DNA from: Eimeria necatrix
Lineage: Eukaryota > Apicomplexa > Conoidasida > Eucoccidiorida > Eimeriidae
Assembly: GCF_000499385.1 (NCBI RefSeq)
Contig: NW_013654875.1
Location: forward strand, 1-64,000
Direction of reading: 5' to 3'
Length of the DNA stretch: 64,000 nucleotides
The first letter of the stretch is position 1. Every line of letters starts with the position of its first letter. This document shows positions 44,701-57,291 of the stretch, one piece after another. The notes under the pieces were generated by a model. It was given only the letters and a program-made list of their open reading frames with translations, searched no databases and had not been told where the DNA came from. Both the position numbers and the translations under genes were made by a program.

Positions 44701-47091
44701 CGTAATATCACCAGCATCTGCTCCTCTGGTAGCCGTGAGGGTCTCGCTTCCAGCCTCAGGCCAACTTGTGCTGCGGCGTCTTGTCAGCTCCTTACTGCAG
44801 CAAAGATGTGTGTCGCTGATGCTACGCTTGCTGCTGCAGCCGCTAAAGCAGCTGCTGCACCTGCAGCTCCTTCGCTGCATCGTTGTTGTCCTTAAATGTG
44901 AACAACAGACCTTTGATTCTCCTTCCGCACTTACTGCATCGATGCGCGCAGCATGCATCTCCCCTTTGTGGTTGCTACTGCCTCTGCTTGCGCTTCTGCT
45001 GCAGGAATCTGCCTGCTTTCTGCTGCAGCTGCGACAGCAGTAACTGCTGCTTCTGCTGCTGCTGCTGTTACTACTTTTTCCGCACGTGCTACTGCTCCCT
45101 ATAGCCTGTTGTGTCAATGCTGCGTTACTGCTGCTGCTGCACTCTGCGGCAGCAGCAGCGGGAGCCCATGCGCACCCTTGCGAAACGCTGCACAAACTGT
45201 GGACTCTGCTGGAGCCACAGCTGTGCACTCTACTCGAGCTGCAGACAGAGCTAGAGTAACAGCAGCTGCTATTACTTCTGCTCGTATTACTGTCAATGCT
45301 CTTTTTGCTGCCACAACTGTTGCTCCTCGGAGGAACAATGCCTTTGGGAAACAGGCAGGGGACGTTCTTGCCAGTGCAGCACCACCAGACGCGAGGCTGC
45401 AGCAGATCATCGGTGCTGCCGTAGCTGCTGCTTCTACCACTGCTGCTTAGCGGTGTACCTTCATTCGTGTTTTCTGCTGGGTTTATTTCTTCCTCCTGCT
45501 GCTGTTTGTCTGGCAGAGGCTCCTGGGGAGTAGAAGCCTCCGACTCCTCTCCAGCAGCAGGAACAGCGGCCGCAGCGGCAGTACACGCCATATCTCTGGA
45601 TTGCCGAAAGGTGTTAGCCTCGCAGCAGCAGCTGCAGAGCTTCTGCTGCTGCTGCTCGCAGTAATCGCCGACGCAGCAATCCAAGACAGGCCTAGCTGTT
45701 GAAGGCCCGAGAATCAGAAAAGCCTCAACAAGGGAAGGCATGCAACGAATACGGCGAGAAAATTGTTGGTAGGACCGTCGCCGTTGTTGCCGCTGGTCTT
45801 CGCCCTGTTGCACGTGCGGCTGCTTCTCCTCATTAACCTTCTTTGGAGGCTGTTTTTCACCATGCTGCTGCTGCTGCTGCTTGTTGACTGTCGCATCGAT
45901 CGGTTGCAACAACGGCACATCTTGCTGCTGTGTCATTTGTCTTCTCGGCAAATCTGATGCCCTTCGTTGCTGCTGCTGAGGCTTCTCCCGTTGTTCCGCT
46001 TCGCGTTTCGACTGCTTCTGCTGCTTCTGTAGCTGCTGCCGTAGCTGCCCCTGTAGTTCCAGCTGCTGTCTCTGACATCTTTCCACAAGCCCCTCAAAAA
46101 TTTGTTTTCTGGTGCCCCAGCCGTCGCCGCGGCCCCCAGGAACCCCTCGAAATTCAGCTGAGTCTCCCCAGCTGCACCATTCCAAAAATGCATTAGTAAC
46201 TGCTCCAAAAGAGTCGCCCAACCCACTGGACTCACAGCCACCCGTAACAGCCTTCTCCGAAGAGTCCCCGGGAGCCTTTTTGGGGGGGTTCTTTGAAGGG
46301 GTATTGGGGTGGATCCTGCACGCCGCCTCAGCCTCCAAAGAGCACCTTTCAGATGAGTCCTCCGGGATCTCCGAAAGGTGCCCCAAGCAGGTTTCTTCGA
46401 AGGGTTTAGCAGGAGACCCTCTAGGCGGTGTCACTGAGGCCTCTTCTGGTGGGGCCCCTGGTGAGTCCTCAGGAGACTTTGTTCGGTTATCTCCTGGGGA
46501 CAAGGAAGGAGAATGCCACACCTTAATGCTTGCTGAGGGGGCCCACGGGCCGCCTATTGCTGCCGCGCTTAGGGGGAGTGGGCAAGATACGGGTGAATCT
46601 GTGGGATTTCTTTTAGACGCGACTGGAGAAAAATTACTGGGGTCCTCCATGTACAGGCCGATTGCATCATCCACTTTTGCCCCACTGACTGCATCATTGA
46701 CTGCCTCAGCTATTACTGCTTCTTCAGCAGCTTTTTCTGCATCTGTACCTGCCGGTGCTGCTATACTCAATTCTCCACGCTGAACACTGGGCGCGTCTTC
46801 AGGAGTTGTCATTGCAGCATCCTCCGCAGCTGCTGCAGGCAAGCCAGCAGCCTTAATTGTTACTTCGGGTGTTGCTGGTGCTGAGGGAGTGTCTGATGCT
46901 GTTCTACCCATGGGGAATGGACTTGGCGCTGCTCTTTCACCCGTTGCCGCTGCTTCTCTTGTAGGAGTGATACAAGTCGTATTGCCATCAACCGCTGTTA
47001 TATTTGCTGCGGTCGATGATGCAGCAACAGTACGTGAGTCGGAGCAGCTAAGTGGCGTGGAAGCCAAACAGCCAGCCTGCATCTTCTGCAT
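38767..47091 (-). CDS. Giant DENN-domain protein, probable Rab GEF, four exons
   Basis: DENN proteins activate Rab GTPases by nucleotide exchange. Exons 47091-43093, 42965-42827, 42574-42413 and 41927-38767 join in phase to 7461 nt, 2486 residues. The upstream DENN module lies late in exon 1 (ELFCFPKG; FVLTDFQGRRLYGHCLRFFE). The central module follows (YVERAFCILSELPFFGAFHE) and crosses exon 2 (LLLCEKQIVLLSASVNRLSL) and exon 3 (LMYPLRYSQVFVPLLPAPLV, then FVSMPLPFCVGM). Exon 4 opens with YLVDLDNCSV. The downstream module (REAFLRFFVDLLRGCNTF; STQAFASFLQLQDEA) comes only about 730 residues later. The first ~950 residues and this insertion are Gln/Ala/Ser-rich, encoded by CAG, GCA and AGC runs. 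Exon 3's donor (AAGG|GTACCA) is the least certain border. An additional 5' exon is possible. Confidence 0.85.
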
Positions 47092-48627
47092 ATGCTGATG
47101 CTGTTGCTTGGTGCTGCAGTCGCTGCTGTGGCATTGATGCTACGCAGAGCTACAGCCAGAAGTCTACGAAACAGACAGATGCCTCCGCGCCAGAAGCCAC
47201 TGCCACTGCTACATGAGGCACTATGAGACGCTAGTGGCACCACTACAAATGGAACATATAGGGATCTCCATGTATGCAGGGCTTCAGCAGCAACAGCTGC
47301 TGCTGCTGTTCCTGCTGTAGCTGGCGCCTGCGGTCCTGGTACAGCTGCAAGCGGAAGAGATCATCTGCAGATTAGATGGAGCCAGCATTAACGCATCTTT
47401 GTTGTGCTGCTTTTGGCGGAGGCGGCAGGAAGGGCCCCTGGCCATGTGAAACCTCAGTTGCGCGTTTGGGGCCCCTTGACAGTACAAGCCGAAGAGGGGG
47501 ATTAAGAAAACGTTTTCTGTGCCACTCCCCGTAGATGTGCACTTTTAGTTCAAAATTTCTATTGAAAAGAGGCGTTGCCCCTAAGCGAGATGCTATCACC
47601 ACCGCTCACGCTGCTGGTGCTCTCACATGTGTGTCTTGCAGTACTGCATGAAGCTGTTCCTTACTGGCATTTCCCCTTTAACTGCATTTTGCCTTCTTTT
47701 GCTTTTCTAATACTGTTAATTTTGCATTTCCACAAAATCCAGCCATTCAGTGGGCAACTCTTCGCTAGTCTGTAGTGCCCCGGTTGCCCGCCGTTGCAAC
47801 AGGGTCTACAGCCACGGTGTTTTCACGACAGGCATCAACAAAGCCTAAAAGTTATCGGCTGCATTCTGCCCTGCAGTGTGAGTCTTGCATGCACCATGGA
47901 TAGCGCTGTAAAGTACCATGGGTCTGCTCAGACAGCGCGTACAATCGATGGGAATTCCGAGCACGCGTACAGCTCAGCAGAAAGGCTAACTAGCTCCCTG
48001 CCCGTGAGTTCCTCAGTGGCTGCAGTCCAAGTGATGTGCCTGTCCGAGTATTGTGTAGCGCGCTGCGCGCAGCAGGGTCAACTGCAACGGGCCAACAGTG
48101 CTAACAAGCATGTCGCGTCGTCGATACGTCTCGTGTTCTCTCTGCTTGAAGCTCAGTTGTTATATTTACTTCATTGGGCCCTCACAGCTACACCGCAGTC
48201 CCAAATCTTCATGCACCCTGAATTCAGGCCAGAGAGCTCACATCTCCAGGGCTACGGATCCGAGGATCACTAGCAACGCCAGTGGAAAGCCGTATAAAAA
48301 GCACCGCTCAGCTATTTGCTGAACGTGACATATATGTGCATAGCGAATCCCGCGAGCCCGTTAGTTTTCCCTCCAGCCATACAATGCTTACGGATGGACG
48401 CTGTTCATCTTAGTGGATCTCGACAACGCTCGTTCCTCTGCACAAAATAACGTGTATACTTTGGATAGAATCGCCTCTAAAATCAGCAGGAGCGGCGGGT
48501 ACCCTTAACCCACGTATTTTGACTCTATGCATATTCAAAGCTAGAGACACCAAATGATGCAGCCCCCGATTGAGTCGGCGATACAAACGCGAGGGGTTGC
48601 ACTAGTCCTCTACTGCTGCACCTAGCT
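47092..48627. other. Spacer between two minus-strand genes
   Basis: Should hold the 5' leader of the DENN gene and the 3' end of the karyopherin gene. On the minus strand, 47340-47200 is open in more than one frame with a short Gln run and could be leader exon. On the plus strand, a 126-codon ATG frame (47896-48273) has no recognisable pattern. Nothing firmly assignable. Confidence 0.4.
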
Positions 48628-51600
48628 CTACAGCAGCGTGATGCCCCTGAGCTGTGCTTCAAGGAAGCTCTGCCTCTCAGCGCTAAGAAGGCTTCTCCAG
48701 GCCGTAACTGAATCCTGGGTGGGGAGCCCTAATGATGCCTTCGTCGGGGGCCCTTCTAAGATGCAACTCAGCAGAGGCGGGCCACCAGGGTAAACAAAGG
48801 CAGCGCCCGAAGCGATGCATCGCAGCGCGAAAAGACAATTTTTCGCCGTGTGAAGGGCGTCGGCAAGCAGCTCTGCAAAAAAACAAGACACAGCGGAGCA
48901 TGGAGCAAGTGAGTAACGCGTCTTCTTTCGCGCAGGACGCATACCTCTACTCAGGGCAAACAATAATTGAAGCCTGAGCAACGAAATCCTACAAAGCGCC
49001 AGCGTGTACGTACCGGCTAGGCCGTCTTTCCAGTCTTCTCTTTCTAGGGAGGCCCCACTAAGGCTGATGTGCAGCAAAGCGAGACAACGCCGCAGCTCTC
49101 CAGGAGGGCATGCAGGCTGCTGCAAAGCAGCAGCAGCAGCAGCAGCACCCGAAGCGGCTTCACCACTTAAAGACAGTAGTTGCCTCTCCAAGTAAGACGA
49201 CACCAAAAGGTCCGAAGGCCCCGTAGAAATTCCCTCGGTTCCACCTGATTGAGCGCGAATTTCAGCTGTGCCTTTGCTGCCGTTGGAAGCTGCTACAGCA
49301 TGTGTGATGAGCTGCACAGCAGATTCAAGGGTAGCAGCACACCGTTCCATGTGCAATGCCGCTATCTGCTGAAGTAGCTCGAGTGTGCAGTCGCTGCTGC
49401 TGCCCGCAGGAGCATAAGATGGGACTATTGACAAGGCTCTCGAAATGATATGCAAAGAAAGAGTCGCAAAAGAAATAGCCAGCAAGCGGAAATATGCGGC
49501 CCTGCAAAAGAACACAGACACACAAAAAACAGACAAATGAACTCAAACAAAGGACGGTTGAGACTGGTGGACCTACGAAGCACACTGAAACAGTAAGACG
49601 CCATCAGCGGACAGGCAGAAACATCTCATCGACCAGGCCAATGGCTAAAAAGGCATCGATACAGGTGTTGGTAATCTGAAAGGATCGAAAGAGACACTCC
49701 CAGCGGTCACGAAAGCAAATTAGATGAAGGGCAATGGACAAAACGAATATCCAAGGTAAAAAAGACCAAAAGCCTGGCGGAGAGCTTGTCTAAGGGTTCG
49801 AGCACTGATGTAGACAAGTACCACCACGGGCACGCAATAGAGCCTAAGGCGAATGTAGAGAAAGAACAAGGCTGGGCACAAAGGAACAACGCAAGACTGA
49901 GATACTTTCACTCACCGCTTTGTGGCCAGCATCTCCGCAGCAAACCTGAGAAGCAGTTCGCTAACTTGCACATCTTGCGGAGCAAACATAAACGGTCCCA
50001 TAAACTCCTGCCGCACGTCTGCTGCTGTGGAAGCAAGAGCACCTGCGGCAGCAGCGACAAATTTCAGAGGGTGCCGCAAGCCCCAGCAACAAAGCACAGG
50101 AAGACTCCCACAGACCTCCTGTCTCCCATCTCCGTCGACAGTTACCGATGCACGGATAGCTGTTTCTGCCAAAGCCTCTTGTAGCAGCTTCTCCAGGGCT
50201 GGCCAGTCTCCACGGTCCAGCAGCAGCAACAGTAAAATCAGCAACGCGCATGCCCTTAACTGTTGTTGCACGACTTTGCTTAGACAAGAGCTCTGAGCAG
50301 CAGCAGCGCACACAGCAGCTGCAACAATCAGCAGCGATTATGAAGAAGCAGCCAACATGGAAACACAGACGCACGCACGCCTGGTCAGCTGCACAGGAGC
50401 ACAAGCTTGCAAGAATTTTGGCCATGCTACAGCTACATAAATGCCGCCACCAGAGCCATCAGCAGCAATACACTTGCAACAACCTGAATACATCAGCTAG
50501 CGGTGGCCAATTCGCGAGAACAGGCAGCAGCTGCTTAAGCAGTGGCTGCATGGCAGTCGCCACTTTACCTGAGCCATTCTGGTCTCCACAGAATTATACA
50601 CCAACGGTAACAGCGGGCTCGCCATCTGCCGCACTTGCGAAGATATTACTGGGGAAGCACCCACTACAATACAGAGAGCTGTGGCTTCTAGCAGGCACAG
50701 CAACAGGAGAGGTTGCTGTGCCTCCGCCACCGTCAGGCGCATGTCGGCGACCGCTGGTAGCACTTGCAACAACAGCGTCAACTGAAGCAGCAAGCACGAC
50801 AACAGGAACGAAATAAGCTACGGCTGGTTTGTAACTTTTATAAAGATGTGCCCGTTAGTGGCCCTCAAAGGCGTGTTTCCTTCTGCTCCTGTCTTCCTCT
50901 ATATTCTAGGACTACGCCCAGAGAGCATCATGCGCCTGGGCACTAAGATGTGGCCCACACACAGAAATAGCAACTAGACTGACTAAACACGTTAATCTAC
51001 CGACTCAAGCACTCAGGCTACAACATTGGAAAGGCTACCTCCTCCTGAGGATGGCGAAGAGGGTCAGCCGCTCTGATAATTCCGGCAAACAGGCGGAGGC
51101 CGCAACGCTGCAATGCTCCTGATGGCTCAGCGGGCACTGCAGAGCACAAACAGCCAACAAAAAAGGTCTGGGAGGTTCAGCATGCATACGGAGGTGGAGA
51201 AAGATACACACTGTGACTGGAAAAGAAAGCTGCGTAAACCGGATTATTCCTGAAACAGACATAGAGTAGTAAGTAGGCTGTGCAATAGAAAGCACTCAGC
51301 AAGCCCATAGTAGTAAGTAGACTGTACAGGAGAAAGCACCGCAATCCTTCCACGAGGCTATGGTGGCAAAGAGAGAGCACAAAGAGACCCATGCATGGAA
51401 CGAGGAAAATGCAGACGTGAGGAAAGAGACAAGCTGTGGTGACAACGCGACCAAGGGCAAGGGCTGCTGAAAATTCGGGGAACAAAAACACACCCAGTTT
51501 AAAGAGGTGCTAGAAGCAAAGAAGAAGAACCGTACAAGCGCTTCCCAAAAGAACCGGTAAGCCAGCATCCCCAGGACAAAACAAAGGAGATATACAAAGG

Positions 51601-54600
51601 GAAAAGGAAGTGATTATTAAGTACAATGAGGGCAGAAATATAGCTGCCGACAAAAACCGATTTTAAAAATTAAAAGACGGCGGAGGATATGGAAATCGAC
51701 GACAGTACAGCTGTATTTCCCCTACCATCCGATTTGGCACCTGCTCCCATTGCCCATCCAGCAGCCTACAGCAAATCCGCAAACTACGCCAAGCCCTGAG
51801 GCTTATGGGCTGCGCTGTCAGCTCGACAAATGCATAACTTGTAGTAATAAAGCTACTAAACAGAGAAATGAAAAACCAATTCAAGTATAAGCCCCTGGAA
51901 CTCTAAGCCGCAGCAACAAAGAGCATTTCTTGTCACAACCAAAAGCAAGGGTGGCAACCCGTAAGTGAGAACCGGCATAAGTAAGAGCTTCTACACAGGC
52001 CAACTAGCAGTAGCAGCAAACACGAAAGAAGTAGCAAACAGCACCTGAAGGGCGGCAGTGAGCAGTCCCATTGGCAATGCAGGCGCAGCAGGCGTCCCTG
52101 CTGGGAAGCGTAGAGGCACTTCTGGCCTCCCTATTAGCATCGCTCCATGCAAGAAGGTCAGAAGCAGCACCTGCAATGCCTCATCGTTGCTGTAGGCCTT
52201 GAAATGGCTCAGAAGCTGATCATACACCTGTGAGCACCGGAACTCGCCCCCACCGGTGGTGCCGTTGCTGCAGCTGTGCATAATGATGCGCCGCAAATAG
52301 GCCACATCACTGTAGTTCGGCAGATCTGAGAAATCGAAAAAATCGTCCTGCAAAGGCTTCTTCTGCAGCTCTTCGCGGGCCTCTGACTGCATCAGAAGCA
52401 GAATCTTCAGCAACCTACTGCTCCAAAGGCTGCGATTGCTCTGGAAAAAACGCAAGCAAAGACCACGCACATCTGCTAGCCTAAACTTTCCTTTAGAAGC
52501 TGCATCTCACGCCGTTTCTGGCAGCAAGGCATCAGCACCAGTGATGCCGAAGGGGATCAAAGTTTCTAGAAGTGGCAGCAGCAAACAAGAGCAGCATTGG
52601 GCAGCTTGCCCGACCTGGGCCAGAAGTAGCAAGAAAGGCCTCTGGATTTCCCTGAATGGCAATTTCAACAGCTCGTGCTGCAGTTGCTGCTGCTGGCTTG
52701 GCTGCCTCAGGTCTTGCTGCTCAATGCTGCTATTGATCATTGTCCTGGCAACGCTCAATGCCCCCACTTGCACACAATTCGTTACAGCTTGGAAAAGCGG
52801 CGCTGTGAGAGCGGCCTCTACCAGAGTCTCTAGCTCCTGCAACCTAAACTGCAGCTGTTGCATCTCATGTGGCTTCTGGTGCTGCTGCAGCTCCTGCTGC
52901 TGCTGCTGCTGCTGCAAAAGCAGCACTTGCTGTTGTTGCCTCAAGGCAATGTGCCTGCCCACCAACACCTTTATAAGGGGCTGCGGGACAAGCAAATCTT
53001 CTACAAGGGCGAAGAATACTTCGCAGAAGTCGGCTGGAAGCATTGCAGAATGCATTTGCAATAGCAACTTCAGGACGGAGCAGCAGCGCGCAGCAACGAT
53101 GGCGAAAGCCGCTGATGTCTCCTGATCCTTGCTTGCTGCTGCTGCTGCCACCGCAGGAGCAAACGGACCAGTGGTGATGAACCGCCTCAACAGACTCGAC
53201 ATGTGGCTGAATTGCTGCAATATCTGTTGCAGCTGCTGCTGTGTAGATGGAGACGTGCATGGAATAGGGGCCTCAGTCCCTAGAATCTGAACAACCACCT
53301 TATGCCGATGTTGTTGTTGCTCTCCAAGGTCCTCGTGCTGTTGTTGCTCATCAGGCTCGAATATACCTGCACGAGATGCTCCTTGAAGCGACGCTGCTAA
53401 GAGGGCTAACACGCCGTCAGCTTCTTTAAGCTGAGCTAGGTAATTCGCACTTGCTGCTAGGCTGCCACCAGCAGCAGCTGTTGCTGGGTCTGTCACAGCC
53501 GCTCCAGGTGCAGGCAAAACTGTCAACCTTTCTAAGGCGTTGTTTGCATCAACAATGAGGCGTAGCACGAATGTTGAGCTCAGCAAGCCCTGACTCAGCA
53601 ACCCATGAAGCCGCTCAACCGCAGTATCGCGCATGGGCGTCGACCCCTCCTCAACGCATCCAAGTCCCCCGTATAGCTCCTCCGGTCGCGACAGAAACTC
53701 CTGAGCCTGCACCAAGCAAAGTAATGGCATATTGTGGAGGACAGTACGAGAGGTGAAGAAAGCGCCACACAGAGACAAATATCTGAGCACCTATCGAAGC
53801 AAAACACTGCACGGAGACGACTTGACGACCGTTTGACAAAACGCAGCGCAAGCAGCTCTGACGCCCACTATAAAAGCAGTAAGAAGCTCAGGTTAGGGGA
53901 GAACTGACAAGCCATCCCACAGAATAGTACGGCTGGTTTCGTTTGCGCTACTGATTCATTGCTGTAACGAGAAGTTCGCACAGGCAGGACTATCTTCTGC
54001 ACTTTATAGAACCACAAACAACAGGAAAACCAATTTCCAGTACCGGGAGCAGCACGCACATCGAAGATATCTCCGCATATTCGGAAAACAACAAGAGCAG
54101 TCGTGTTCTCGCGCACCTCAACGTCGCTTGCCCTGAAGAAAGCAGGAGCGATGTCTTGTATGAGGCTTTGTAGCCCCCCAACTGATGAGAGAAAGCTCCG
54201 AAGATCCTCAGACATTCTGGTCATTAAAGCACTCCGCTCCTCCTGTGCCGTGAATGCTTCAGGAGCGGCCGAGTCGCTTCTTAGACCCTTCAATTCCGAA
54301 TGCCCAGAGTTGCTGTCAAGCAGAAAGGCTGTGTATCCCCCTACTACATTCATTATCAATTCGAAATCAAGAAAAAGCAGGAGTGGGTCGGAGTTTTGAT
54401 CTCCGTTGCCGCGGTGTGTGATGAGCTGCAGCATGAGCGGAGAAACACAACGATAGTAACACCTACAGAGCGGAAAACTGTGCCAGCAGACCTGATCCAA
54501 CGGTAAAGCCGGCGGCGTCCAGCCGCCAAAGCAGCATAAAGAAAAGCAACGCGGGAAGCAACCGGAGCAGCGATGGCAGCCGAAACAGCAAACCTTATTG

Positions 54601-57087
54601 TGCTCGACGGCGGCTAGTAGCAGCTTCAAAACAGACCCGCTGCTCATTTTCGCCAACACCCAGGGCTGACAGTCCGCCAGCTCAGCGAAGCCTGAGGCAG
54701 CAGCAGCACAGAATTGATGCACCAGTTGGCTAAGCACCACGCAACTCGATAAAACGATGGCGCTAGCATGCTATACCGCAGCAGCAGAACAGCGTCGGCG
54801 GGCCATGCTCCAGGGGCGTCTTTGATCTCTAGGGCCTCAACTGTTGCTGATGATACTTCTTACCTCTAAGCAGCACCTTTTGCAGCTTGAGCACAATTCT
54901 TGCGGAGGCATCCGTGTATGCGATGCAGCTTCCCGCTTGCTGCTGTTGCAGCAACAGCAGCAGCAGTAGCTCTTGCAGCTTTTGCACCGCTCCCACATCT
55001 CCCACTCCACATAAAGCTCTGCCAGCTCTGGCTTCACATAGCAGCAAGGCTCTGGAAATATCGGCTACCAGCTACGGCAGAAGCAGCACAAGCAGTACCA
55101 AAATAAACCTACAGACACATTCAAAGATAGAGCAACCACCAGTCCCTCCACTTAATAAATCTCAACATTAATCTCACCTTCGCTAAATCTTTCCAGCAAT
55201 CGCTATGAGAGAAGGTCTCACGCTGCATGCGTTCCACTTGCCCCTGCAGCCACTGGAGCTCTTGCTGCTGATCCTGCTGTTGCTGCGAGGCTCCTCCATG
55301 AATATATCCCAAATGTTTGTTGAGTCGCAGCTGCAGCTGCTGCCATTCCCCTAATAGCTGAAGGTGCGCGCTCAGGAACGGCAGAAGACGACCCACAAAA
55401 GCAGCTGCGAGCTGGCGCAGAAAAGGTACTAGGACCTTGCAGACGGTGGAGAACAACTGCCTAGTGCTTATCTTCACCGTTACCAGCTCCTGCGGCAGCA
55501 GCGAACGCCTCAACAAAGAGGAATGAGCGCTCCTGAAGTAGATAAAGGATCCGGAACACAAATCGGCTGCACGCAGCGGACTTAGTGGGATTGGGCAAGC
55601 AGTGCCACACGGGGGCGAAAAAAGAGCCAGGGAAGAACGCAAGCACAGGGGGAGCCAACGCACGCAGAAGTGCGATAGCAAGCACACAGACAGCAATGCG
55701 GGGAAATACAGGCACAGATAGCCGCACGAAGCCAAACATCCACAGATGAACCGCTGCACCACTGCCATTCACCTTGAGCAGATGCTTGAGAAGATGCGCA
55801 TACAGTGCAGTGTCAGCGTCATTTCGCTGGGCTGCCCTCAGGAGTCTTAAAACCGTAGTCTCTAGCAGCAGCAGTAGCACTGCTCCATCCAATGCTGCTA
55901 CCTCCTGCACCATTTGTTGAAGGGATTGGGCCCCGCAGCTGAGCGGCAATACGCCTCCCCAGGAAGAGCTGTAGTTGCAGTAACTATTCAACGTCTGCTG
56001 CACAGACTGCTCCGACAGCATCTGCTCCAGTTTGTCTACTATTGCCGCTGTTGCTGCCGCTGTAGCCGCTGCCCGCGCAACACGCCGCAGGAGGGCCGTA
56101 TATACTTTGAAGATACGAGGGCACTGAGGGACGCCCAGCAACTTGTACAGGCATACCAGGAGCGACTGTACAAACGCCAACTCTCCTCGCCGAACATTGG
56201 GGACAGCATTAGAGCTCCGTTCCTGGAATATCTCCACAACAAACAGAAGACAGCAACTGGAAGTTTGCGCAGGTACATGCTAGTGCATGTGTGGCCATGA
56301 AAGAAGATGTAGTCACAACATTCCAAACACAACAACTGTGGGAAAGCAACCTGTAGTTCGCAACATGCTTCCGCTTTTCTCGCATCTGGAGGCGCCACTG
56401 CTGCTCCTTTTTTTTCATTCTCCTTCTGCGCCCCTAAAGCTAGTGTTCGTTCTGAAGGTTGACGCGTTCGCTAATATTGCCAGGGATGATCCTACTCCTG
56501 CATCTTACTGTGTGACGGCCTTGTAATGCTCCCTTGAGCAGCACAAGTGCAGCAAAGGCAGCTTCCGTGTCATCTGCGGTCGGCCTCGGCAGTTTCCCAA
56601 CCAGTTGTACCAATCGGTCTGATGCCGCTTCTGCTCCCTTAGCTGCAACTGCTGCTGCTGCCACTGAAGTGGCTGTGCACCGCAGGTAACACTGTAGCAG
56701 CAGAATGAGGTACCCTGGGGAGCCTTGAAGCTGCATCAAAGACATTTCTGCCTGTTTACGCTCTGCCGGAGTGGCTGTGTCTGTAGACAATAGCGCGATA
56801 CAGTCGAGTGTTAACTCCTGTGTTCTGGATTCTCCCATGGCGGGCAAAGCATCAGGGCCTGTTGCAATTGCATCCCCAACTGGAACGGAAGCGGCTGCCC
56901 CTGCTGCAAAGTGTGCTCCTGAGAGAAGAACTAACTGCTGCTGGCAAGCCTCTATCGACTCCAGCAAATAGTAAAGCTCAAGCTGCCAGGCTTCTACCTT
57001 TGGGTTCAAGCCCGGCGGCATATATTGCTGCGATTCGCATTGCTGCTGCCCGAAAGCAGCTCCTTCTATCAAGTCATTTTGTTCCAT
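48628..57087 (-). CDS. Karyopherin (importin-beta superfamily, N-terminus CAS/Cse1-like), about 15 exons
   Basis: Nuclear transport receptor built of HEAT-like helical pairs. Exon 1 (57087-56509, ATG) carries the N-terminal signature ERKQAEMSLMQLQGSPGYLI plus LLLQC and AFAALVLLKGALQ. Then come 56433-56351 (QQWRLQMREKRKHVANY), 56256-55773 (VVEIFQERSSNAV), 55489-55178, ~55062-54864, 54691-54594, ~54491-54060, 53700-52511 (EFLSRPEELYGGLGCVEEGS, then TPMRDTAVERLHGLLSQG), 52429-52045, ~51845-51726, 51136-51039, ~50805-50569, 50292-49916, 49501-49014 and 48872-48628. Most junctions agree in phase; the 5' ends of exons 5, 10 and 12 do not resolve. The product is roughly 1.8 thousand residues, longer than the usual 900-1200, owing to Gln/Ala insertions (for example ten Gln-rich lines in exon 8). 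Cargo and exact paralogue cannot be told. Confidence 0.75.
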
Positions 57088-57096
57088 CTCTTCTGT

Positions 57097-57222
57097 ATGG
57101 CCAGAGGGGTGGTGTTGATGACTGGGCCAAGTACTGCAGGAAAAACCACGTTCGTTAAAACAACTGTCAAGACAGTGCTTGCCCGTTTATGTATAGTTGA
57201 GAGTGTTGCGCAACAGCGTTAG
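57097..57222 (+). CDS. 41-codon P-loop ORF, orphan exon or fragment
   Basis: The frame MARGVVLMTGPSTAGKTTFV, then KTTVKTVLARLC, has a hydrophobic strand, a full Walker A motif (G-P-S-T-A-G-K-T) and a following helix, as at the start of many P-loop NTPases. It ends at TAG (57220-57222). A donor-like T|GTATAG sits after ARL, so it could instead be a first exon, but no further NTPase exon was found in the next 2.5 kb. Its ATG lies ten bases from the ATG of the divergent karyopherin gene. The length is too short for a complete enzyme. Confidence 0.35.
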   Translation: MARGVVLMTGPSTAGKTTFVKTTVKTVLARLCIVESVAQQR

Positions 57223-57291
57223 GAAGGGCAGGGGCTCTCCGACCCGAGTACTGTTGGGGGCTTCCAACCCCCGCCCTTCCCACGTTGTTGC
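57210..57291. repeat. GC-rich inverted repeat (hairpin)
   Basis: The left arm (57210-57234, GCAACAGCGTTAGGAAGGGC then AGGGG) and right arm (57268-57291) are reverse complements except for about four positions. The loop of ~33 bases itself can fold (GGGGG...CCCCC). The left arm begins inside the P-loop ORF and contains its stop codon. Confidence 0.75.

Noticed and set aside
40560..46783. Long plus-strand open frames (for example 40560-41273, 44953-45450, 46112-46783)
   Set aside because: They are antisense to the DENN gene. CAG runs keep several frames open, and these frames read as Ala/Leu/Cys repeats without domains.
50250..53125. Plus-strand frames 50250-50816 and 52436-53125
   Set aside because: They lie opposite karyopherin exons that have matching splice phases and HEAT-like helices.
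57210..57291. Hairpin as a bacterial-type terminator
   Set aside because: The genome is eukaryotic, and there is no T-run after the stem.
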